Shown: positions 1 to 5,616 of the stretch, piece after piece
Numbering within the stretch: the first letter of the stretch is position 1
How the letters are laid out: the number at the start of each line of letters is the position of its first letter
NCBI GenBank assembly: GCA_963205525.1
Contig: CAUJJP010000156.1
Location: 1-5,616, forward strand
Direction: 5' to 3'
Length of the DNA: 5,616 nucleotides
DNA from: Pseudomonadota bacterium
GTDB taxonomy: Bacteria > Pseudomonadota > Gammaproteobacteria > Burkholderiales > Burkholderiaceae
Program-made: the position numbers and the translations under genes
Notes under the pieces: model-generated
Databases searched by the model: none
Told to the model about the DNA's origin: nothing
Seen by the model: the letters and a program-made list of their open reading frames with translations, nothing else

Positions 1-183
1 CTCACCGGCATGGAGGCCAACCTGCGCTTCAACGGCCCGGAGACCATGCTCACGCGCGTCTTCGGCCGCCTGACGGCGTGGCAGAACTGGATCTTCCAGC
101 GCCCGAACGCGGTCGGCGAGAAGGGCGCGCTCAAGGTCTACGGCAGCGGCGAGAAGACCGCCTTCGACTGGAACCGCGTCTGA
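1..183 (+). CDS. boxC: BoxC C-terminus (2,3-epoxybenzoyl-CoA dihydrolase), partial
   Basis: The window opens in frame 1 inside a gene that ends at TGA 181-183; the last 60 codons are present and the 5' part lies off the left edge. The residues include FGRLTAWQNWIFQRPNAVGE at about residues 21-40 of the fragment and end in FDWNRV, which I recognise as the conserved C-terminus of BoxC. BoxC is a crotonase-superfamily enzyme of about 550 residues that adds two waters to 2,3-epoxybenzoyl-CoA, opens the ring, and releases formate and 3,4-dehydroadipyl-CoA semialdehyde in the cytoplasm. The catalytic crotonase core is outside the window, so activity cannot be judged here. Identity is strongly supported by boxB and boxA following directly on the same strand. 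The fragment shows no frameshift or early stop. Confidence 0.93.
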   Translation, partial: LTGMEANLRFNGPETMLTRVFGRLTAWQNWIFQRPNAVGEKGALKVYGSGEKTAFDWNRV

Positions 184-214
184 CGCCGGCCACCACCAGC
201 CCTGATCTCGTTGT

Positions 215-241
215 GCGGCGCGGGTCCGGGTGACGCGCCGC
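215..241 (+). other. GC-rich inverted repeat / RNA hairpin between boxC and boxB
   Basis: GCGGCGCG at 215-222 is perfectly complementary to CGCGCCGC at 234-241, with an 11-nt loop at 223-233; T214 and A242 can add a ninth pair. It sits 32 nt after the boxC stop and 45 nt before the boxB start. No T-run follows, so it does not look like an intrinsic terminator. A role in mRNA processing or stability, or in partial attenuation, is inference only. Chance hairpins are common in DNA this GC-rich. Confidence 0.5.
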
Positions 242-274
242 AACCGAAGCCCCATCCCCGAACCGGATTGCACG

Positions 275-281
275 AAGGAGG
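275..281 (+). promoter_or_regulatory. Strong Shine-Dalgarno of boxB; fixes the start
   Basis: AAGGAGG at 275-281 is a near-consensus anti-16S match, 5 nt before ATG 287-289. It decides the boxB start: the reading frame is open upstream to a GTG at 230, but that codon has no comparable ribosome site and would add 19 non-conserved residues in front of the family-typical [16 protein letters not shown]. It is the strongest ribosome site of the four gene starts in the window. Confidence 0.9.
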
Positions 282-286
282 CAGCG

Positions 287-1714
287 ATGTCCACCATCAA
301 CTACAGCGAGAAGATCCCCAACAACGTCAACCTCAGCGAAGACCGCACCCTGCAGCGCGCGCTCGAGCAGTGGCAGCCCAACTACCTGAACTGGTGGGCC
401 GACATGGGTCCGGACGGCAGCCAGGGCTTCGACGTCTACCTGCGCACCGCGATCAGCGTGGACCCGCAGGGCTGGGCCCAGTTCGGCCACGTCAAGATGC
501 CCGACTACCGCTGGGGTATCTTCCTCAACCCGGCCGAGAAGGGCCGCAAGATCCACTTCGGCGATCACAAGGGCGAGGACGCCTGGCAGGAGGTGCCGGG
601 CGAGCACCGCGCCAACCTGCGCCGCATCATCGTGACGCAGGGCGACACCGAGCCCGCCAGCGTCGAGCAGCAGCGCCACCTCGGGCTGACCTGCCCGAGC
701 CAGTACGACCTGCGCAACCTGTTCCAGGTCAATGTCGAGGAAGGCCGCCACCTGTGGGCGATGGTCTACCTGCTGCACAAGTACTTCGGCCGCGACGGCC
801 GCGAGGAGGCCGAGGACCTGCTCGCGCGGCGCAGCGGCGACCAGGACAACCCGCGCATCCTGCAGGCCTTCAACGAGAAGACGCCCGACTGGCTGGCGTT
901 CTTCATGTTCACCTACTTCACCGACCGCGACGGCAAGTTCCAGCTCTGCGCCCTGGCCGAGAGCAGCTTCGACCCGCTGGCGCAGACGACCAAGTTCATG
1001 CTGACGGAGGAGGCGCACCACATGTTCGTCGGCGAGTCGGGCGTCTCGCGCGTGATCCAGCGCAGCTGCCAGGCGATGAACGAGCTCAAGACCGACGACC
1101 CGGCCAAGCTGCGCGCGGCCGGCGTGATCGACCTGCCGACCATCCAGCGCTATCTGAACTTCCACTTCAGCGTCACCATCGACCTCTTCGGCGCCGACCA
1201 GAGCAGCAACGCCGCGATCTTCTACAGCTCCGGCCTGAAGGGCCGCTTCGAGGAAGGCAAGCGCAGCGACGACCACGTCCTCAAGGGCCAGACCTACAAG
1301 GTGCTGGACGTGCAGGGCGGCAAGCTCGTCGAGCGCGAGGTGCCCATGCTCAACGCGCTCAACGAGGTGCTGCGCGACGACTACATCAAGGACTCGATCG
1401 GCGGCGTCGAGCGCTGGAACCGGGTGATCGAGAAGGCCGGCATTCCCTTCCGTCTGAAGGTGCCGCACAAGGCCTTCCACCGCCAGATCGGGACCCTGGC
1501 CGGGGTCAAGGTGGCGCCCGACGGCCGCGTCGTGAGCGACGCTGAGTGGAACGCCAGCGTCGGCCAGTGGCTGCCCACCGACAGCGACCGCGCCTTCGTC
1601 GCCAGCCTGATGGGGCGCGTCGTCGAGCCGGGCAAGTTCGCCAACTGGATCGCGCCGCCGGTGATGGGCATCAACCGCCAGCCGGTGGACTTCGAGTACG
1701 TGCGTTTCAACTGA
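287..1714 (+). CDS. boxB: BoxB, benzoyl-CoA 2,3-epoxidase oxygenase subunit (diiron)
   Basis: Encodes 475 residues, the usual length of BoxB. With the reductase BoxA it uses O2 and electrons from NADPH to epoxidise the aromatic ring of benzoyl-CoA, the key step of the aerobic CoA-thioester route for benzoate. It is a soluble, mainly helical, ferritin-like diiron protein. The iron-binding pattern is intact: E122 in GDTEP, E152 and H155 in EEGRH, D213 in FTDRD, and E242 and H245 in TEEAHH. These correspond, at a constant offset of two, to the ligands I recall for the Azoarcus evansii enzyme (E120, E150, H153, D211, E240, H243). No signal peptide or membrane segment is evident. The start at ATG 287 is set by AAGGAGG 5 nt upstream and by the conserved N-terminus; the stop is TGA 1712-1714. 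It lies 103 bp after boxC and 52 bp before boxA. There is no truncation or frameshift. The family assignment is very secure; catalytic competence is inferred from the complete ligand set. Confidence 0.97.
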   Translation: MSTINYSEKIPNNVNLSEDRTLQRALEQWQPNYLNWWADMGPDGSQGFDVYLRTAISVDPQGWAQFGHVKMPDYRWGIFLNPAEKGRKIHFGDHKGEDAWQEVPGEHRANLRRIIVTQGDTEPASVEQQRHLGLTCPSQYDLRNLFQVNVEEGRHLWAMVYLLHKYFGRDGREEAEDLLARRSGDQDNPRILQAFNEKTPDWLAFFMFTYFTDRDGKFQLCALAESSFDPLAQTTKFMLTEEAHHMFVGESGVSRVIQRSCQAMNELKTDDPAKLRAAGVIDLPTIQRYLNFHFSVTIDLFGADQSSNAAIFYSSGLKGRFEEGKRSDDHVLKGQTYKVLDVQGGKLVEREVPMLNALNEVLRDDYIKDSIGGVERWNRVIEKAGIPFRLKVPHKAFHRQIGTLAGVKVAPDGRVVSDAEWNASVGQWLPTDSDRAFVASLMGRVVEPGKFANWIAPPVMGINRQPVDFEYVRFN

Positions 1715-1724
1715 AACCGTTCCA

Positions 1725-1742
1725 GGGGCGCGCAGGCGCCCC
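1725..1742 (+). other. GC hairpin in the boxB-boxA spacer
   Basis: GGGGCGC at 1725-1731 pairs perfectly with GCGCCCC at 1736-1742 around the 4-nt loop GCAG. It begins 10 nt after the boxB stop and ends 24 nt before the boxA ATG. The downstream sequence (GCCGCACAAG) has no T-run, so a strong intrinsic terminator is unlikely. A 3'-end-protecting or weakly attenuating element that raises oxygenase over reductase expression is possible but is inference. Confidence 0.5.
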
Positions 1743-1766
1743 GCCGCACAAGAGGGAGGCCGCGAG

Positions 1767-3119
1767 ATGGACAGCAAGGACCCGCGCTTGCTCAAGCAGC
1801 ACCTGATCGACCCCGAGATCTGCATCCGCTGCAACACCTGCGAGGAAGCCTGCCCGGTGGACGCGATCTCGCACGACTCGCGCAACTACGTCATCGACCC
1901 CGGCAAGTGCGCCTTCTGCATGGCCTGCATCCCGCCCTGCCCCACCGGCGCGATCGACAACTGGCGCACCGTGCTCAAGGCCAGCGCCTACAGCGTGAAG
2001 GAGCAGTTCGGCTGGGACATGCTGCCCGACGAGCTGAGCCTGGCGACGCTGGCGCAGGCTGCCGGCGAGTTGCCCGCGAGCGCTTCGCCGCCAGCGGGCG
2101 CAGACCCGGCCAGTGACCCGGCCACTGACCCGGCCGCAGACCGCGTCGCGGGCGACGACACCGCACCCGAGGCCGCCGGATCCAGCGCCGCCGACCCGCT
2201 GCCCGCCCCCTTCCGCGCCGCCGACTGGGGTGCCAGCCTGCCGCCCTGGTCGGCCGCCCACCCCTACGCCAACCTGTACGGCCCGAAGTCGGCGCGCAAG
2301 ACGATCACCGCCACCGTCGCCGGCAACGTGCGCGTGACCGAGGTCGGTCGCGAGTACGACACCCACCACGTGGTGCTGGACTTCGGCAGCACGCCGTTTC
2401 CGGTGCTGGAGGGGCAGTCGATCGGCGTCGTGGCGCCCGGGCTGGACGCACAGGGCAAGCCGCACCACGCGCGCCAGTACAGCATCGCCAGCGCGCGCAA
2501 CGGCGAGCGAGCGGGGCGCAACAACCTGAGCCTGACGATCAAGCGCGTGCTGCAGGACCACCAGGGCAAGCCGGTGCGCGGGGTGGCCAGCAACTACATG
2601 TGCGACCTGCAGGTGGGCGACAAGGTGGAGGTGATAGGCCCCTTCGGCCAGAGCTTCCTCATGCCCAACCACCCGAAGAGCCACCTCGTGATGATCTGCA
2701 CCGGCACCGGCAGCGCGCCCATGCGCGCGATGACCGAGTGGCGACGGCGGCTGCGCAAGTCCGGCAAGTTCGAGGGCGGCAAGCTGATGCTCTTCTTCGG
2801 CGCCCGCACGCGCGAGGAGCTGCCCTACTTCGGCCCGCTGCAGAACCTGCCCAAGGACTTCATCGACATCGAGTTCGCCTTCTCGCGCGAGGCCGGCAAA
2901 CCCAAGCGCTACGTGCAGGACGCGATGCGCGATCGCGCCGCCGACCTGGCGCTGCTGCTGCAGGACCCGAACGCCTTCTTCTACGTCTGCGGCCTGAAGG
3001 CGATGGAAGAAGGAGTGGTGCTCGCCTTGCGCGACATCACCGTCCAGGCCGGACTCGACTGGGACAATGTGGGCAGCGCCCTCAAGTCGGAAGGGCGATT
3101 GCACCTGGAGACGTACTGA
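1767..3119 (+). CDS. boxA: BoxA, benzoyl-CoA 2,3-epoxidase reductase (Fe-S flavoprotein)
   Basis: Encodes 450 residues. BoxA carries electrons from NADPH via FAD and two [4Fe-4S] clusters to BoxB. The N-terminal ferredoxin domain has two complete CxxCxxCxxxCP motifs: C19/C22/C25/C29 and C48/C51/C54/C58. A low-complexity Ala/Pro/Asp-rich linker follows (about residues 98-150). The rest (about 177-450) is a ferredoxin-NADP+ reductase-type module: RQYSIAS at 236-242 for FAD, GPFG at 291-294, the nicotinamide-site motif GTGSAP at 313-318, FFGAR at 343-347, YVCG at 406-409, and a C-terminal Tyr450 as in many such reductases. The start at ATG 1767 has GGGAGG (1754-1759) 7 nt upstream. The stop TGA 3117-3119 is one base from the next ATG, so translational coupling is likely. 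From memory, typical BoxA proteins are nearer 410-425 residues; the excess is plausibly in the linker, which contains a 12-bp tandem repeat. All cofactor motifs are present. Confidence 0.96.
   Translation: MDSKDPRLLKQHLIDPEICIRCNTCEEACPVDAISHDSRNYVIDPGKCAFCMACIPPCPTGAIDNWRTVLKASAYSVKEQFGWDMLPDELSLATLAQAAGELPASASPPAGADPASDPATDPAADRVAGDDTAPEAAGSSAADPLPAPFRAADWGASLPPWSAAHPYANLYGPKSARKTITATVAGNVRVTEVGREYDTHHVVLDFGSTPFPVLEGQSIGVVAPGLDAQGKPHHARQYSIASARNGERAGRNNLSLTIKRVLQDHQGKPVRGVASNYMCDLQVGDKVEVIGPFGQSFLMPNHPKSHLVMICTGTGSAPMRAMTEWRRRLRKSGKFEGGKLMLFFGARTREELPYFGPLQNLPKDFIDIEFAFSREAGKPKRYVQDAMRDRAADLALLLQDPNAFFYVCGLKAMEEGVVLALRDITVQAGLDWDNVGSALKSEGRLHLETY
2103..2138 (+). repeat. Three 12-bp tandem repeats in the BoxA linker
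   Basis: Three adjacent copies: GACCCGGCCAGT (2103-2114), GACCCGGCCACT (2115-2126) and GACCCGGCCGCA (2127-2138). The first 9 bases are identical in all three, and differences are confined to the last 3. In the boxA frame they encode [12 protein letters not shown] (residues 113-124), in the flexible linker between the ferredoxin and reductase modules. The in-frame 12-bp unit means copy-number change would alter only linker length. Confidence 0.85.
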
Positions 3120-3120
3120 G

Positions 3121-4628
3121 ATGACCCTGTCCCCCGAGACCCGCGTGCTCGTGGTCGGCGCCGGCATCATGGGTGCCGGCATCGCGCAGATCGCAGCGCA
3201 GGCCGGCCACCGCGTGGCGCTGTACGACCTGCGCGAAGGCGCCGCCGCGAGCGCGCGCGACAAGCTGGCCCAGACCCTGGACGCCCTCGCCGCCAAGGGC
3301 AAGCTCAGCGCCGAAGCGGTGCAGGCCACGCTGGCGCGCATCGCCGCCGTCGCCACGCTGGAGCAGGCGCGCGACTGCGGCCTGGTGGTGGAGGCCATCG
3401 TCGAGCAGCTCGACGCCAAGCGCAGCCTGTTCAAGCAGCTCGAGGAACTGCTCGGCGCCGACGCCGTGCTCGCCACCAACACCTCGTCGATCAGCGTCAC
3501 CGCCATCGCCGCCGGCCTGCAGCGCCCGCAGCGCCTGGTGGGCATGCATTTCTTCAACCCGGTGCCGCTGATGAAGCTGGTGGAGGTGGTCAGCGGCCTG
3601 CACACCGACCCCGCGCTGGCCGCCGCCGTGTTCGATCTCGCGCGCGCCTGGGGCAAGACGCCGGTGCACGCCAAGAGCACGCCGGGCTTCATCGTCAACC
3701 GCATCGCCCGCCCCTTCTATGCCGAGGCGCTGGCGCTGCTGCAGGAACAGGCCGCCCCCGAGCTGGTGGACGCCTGCCTGCGCGCGGCCGGGTTCCGCAT
3801 GGGCCCCTGCGAGCTGATCGACCTCATCGGCCACGACACCAACTTCGCGGTTACCCAGACCGTGTATGCGGCCAATTTCTATGACAAGCGCTACCAGCCC
3901 AGCGGCGTGCAGCGCGAGCTGGTCGAAGGCGGGCTGCTCGGCCGCAAGAGCGGACGCGGCTTCTACAGCTACCCGGCCGGCGCCCCTGCCCTGGCGGCGC
4001 CGACCCTGCCCGCCCTGCCCGCCGACACGCGCCCGGTGGTGCATGGTGCCGGTGCTCTGGCCGACGCCCTGGCCGGCGCGCTGCCCAAGGCGCACGACCG
4101 ACGCACCGACAGCGACTGGACCGGCCTGCAAGCAGGCCGCGCCCAGTTGCGCCTGACCGATGGCCGCAGCGCCGGCGCCATCGCTGCGGCCACGGCCAAC
4201 CCGGACGTGGCGGTGTTCGACCGCCTGCCCGGCAGCGCCTGGCAGGGTGTGCTGGCCTACGCGGTGGCGGACTGCGCCAGCGATGCCTGGCGCCAGACGG
4301 CCCCGGCCTGGCTGGCCTTGCTGGGCGTGCAGCCCCAGCCGGTGGCCGACACCCCGGCCCTGGTGGTGGCGCGCACGCTGGCGATGCTGATCAACGAAGC
4401 CGCAGACGCCGTGAACCAGGGCGTGTGCAGCGCCGAGGGCGCGGACGCGGCGATGAAGCTGGGCGTCAACTACCCCGCCGGCCCCTTCGAGTGGCTGGCC
4501 GGCTGGAGCGCGCGCGGCGTGCTGGCGGTGCTGGCGGCGCTGGACGAGGGCTACCGCGGCGAACGCTACCGCGCCAGCCCCTGGCTGCAGCGCCGTGCCC
4601 AGACCGAGACCCTGGCAGGAGCCGCCCG

Positions 4629-4632
<4 letters not shown>
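3121..4632 (+). CDS. paaH: 3-hydroxyacyl-CoA dehydrogenase, PaaH/PaaC type (3-hydroxyadipyl-CoA dehydrogenase)
   Basis: Encodes 503 residues. The likely reaction is NAD-dependent oxidation of 3-hydroxyadipyl-CoA to 3-oxoadipyl-CoA, the step before thiolysis; substrate is inferred from family and neighbours. The N-terminal Rossmann domain has GAGIMG at 13-18. Catalytic residues, placed by spacing to human HAD (S137/H158/E170/N208), are S122 in NTSS, H143 in GMHFFNP, E155 in KLVEVV and N193 in TPGFIVNR. The first C-terminal dehydrogenase domain spans about 187-285. A divergent segment (about 290-405) leads into a second such domain (about 411-475) with TPALVVAR and the DAAMKLGVNYPAGPFE region. 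This length and double architecture fit PaaH/PaaC rather than short ~285-residue 3-hydroxybutyryl-CoA dehydrogenases. ATG 3121 gives the family-typical N-terminus; GGAG at 3107-3110 is a modest ribosome site 10 nt upstream. The gene starts 1 bp after boxA and its stop overlaps the thiolase start (ATGA 4629-4632), so coupled translation is likely. Confidence 0.92.

Positions 4633-5616
<984 letters not shown>

Noticed and set aside
269..272. TGCA as a possible BoxR operator half-site
   Set aside because: The BoxR operator I recall from Azoarcus needs two TGCA boxes about 6 nt apart; only one is present here, and a single 4-mer is expected by chance.
230..286. Upstream GTG start for boxB
   Set aside because: It would add 19 residues not typical of BoxB and would place the near-perfect Shine-Dalgarno at 275-281 inside the coding region. 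ATG 287 has ideal spacing.
184..286. Internal promoter for boxB in the boxC-boxB spacer
   Set aside because: I found no convincing -35/-10 pair with proper spacing; the region is GC-rich and better explained by a spacer with a hairpin and ribosome site.
211..1545. Alternative + strand frames inside boxB, boxA and the dehydrogenase (for example 211-1545 and 2600-3124)
   Set aside because: They are Arg/Pro/Ala-rich out-of-frame readings of the true genes, with no domains and no ribosome sites of their own.
1725..1750. Rho-independent terminator after boxB
   Set aside because: The stem is good but short and is followed by GCCGCACAAG rather than a T-run, and boxA is functionally tied to boxB.
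131..1885. Long antisense open frame of 584 codons opposite boxB
   Set aside because: It is the reverse frame of a very GC-rich gene where stops are rare. The translation is a low-complexity run of Val/Ala/Leu/Arg/His with no recognisable domain, and the opposite strand has a clear boxB with all metal ligands.
3067..3120. Upstream ATG start for the dehydrogenase inside the boxA 3' end
   Set aside because: The extra 18 residues are a shadow of the BoxA C-terminus and no ribosome site precedes ATG 3067. ATG 3121 gives the family-typical N-terminus right before the Rossmann motif.
1707..3704. Long antisense open frame of 665 codons opposite boxA and the dehydrogenase
   Set aside because: It spans two well-supported genes and the junction between them, has shadow-like composition, and no ribosome site or family motif. 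It is a GC-bias artefact.

Overview
This window is a stretch of a bacterial aerobic benzoyl-CoA degradation (box pathway) operon. All five genes lie on the + strand: the 3' end of boxC, complete boxB, complete boxA, a complete two-lobed 3-hydroxyacyl-CoA dehydrogenase (paaH-like), and the first ~330 codons of a beta-ketoadipyl-CoA thiolase (pcaF/paaJ-like). The very high GC content, strong G/C preference at third codon positions, box-gene order C-B-A and protein sequence character suggest a betaproteobacterium of the order Burkholderiales (for example a Rubrivivax/Leptothrix/Methylibium-like lineage). The genus is an inference from memory of families, not a database result.

Layout: boxC C-terminus 1-183; a 103-bp spacer with a GC-rich inverted repeat and a strong Shine-Dalgarno (184-286); boxB 287-1714; a 52-bp spacer with a second GC hairpin (1715-1766); boxA 1767-3119; a 1-bp gap; paaH-like dehydrogenase 3121-4632; an ATGA overlap; thiolase from 4629 to past the right edge. 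Spacing tightens along the operon (103, 52, 1, -4 bp), as expected for one transcript with translational coupling downstream. No stretch over 300 bp lacks a gene, and no promoter, terminator, tRNA, mobile element or CRISPR was seen.

How the genes work together: BoxA takes electrons from NADPH through FAD and two [4Fe-4S] clusters to the diiron oxygenase BoxB, which converts benzoyl-CoA and O2 to 2,3-epoxybenzoyl-CoA. BoxC hydrolytically opens the ring, releasing formate and giving 3,4-dehydroadipyl-CoA semialdehyde. After oxidation, isomerisation and hydration steps not encoded in this window, 3-hydroxyadipyl-CoA is oxidised by the dehydrogenase to 3-oxoadipyl-CoA, and the thiolase cleaves that to succinyl-CoA and acetyl-CoA. 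The window therefore carries both the ring-attacking steps and the last two steps into central metabolism.

Nothing here looks like an undescribed system; the pathway is known. The details most worth a second look are an extended Ala/Pro/Asp-rich linker in BoxA containing a 12-bp tandem repeat, hairpins in both longer intercistronic gaps, and an apparently degenerate second lobe in the dehydrogenase.
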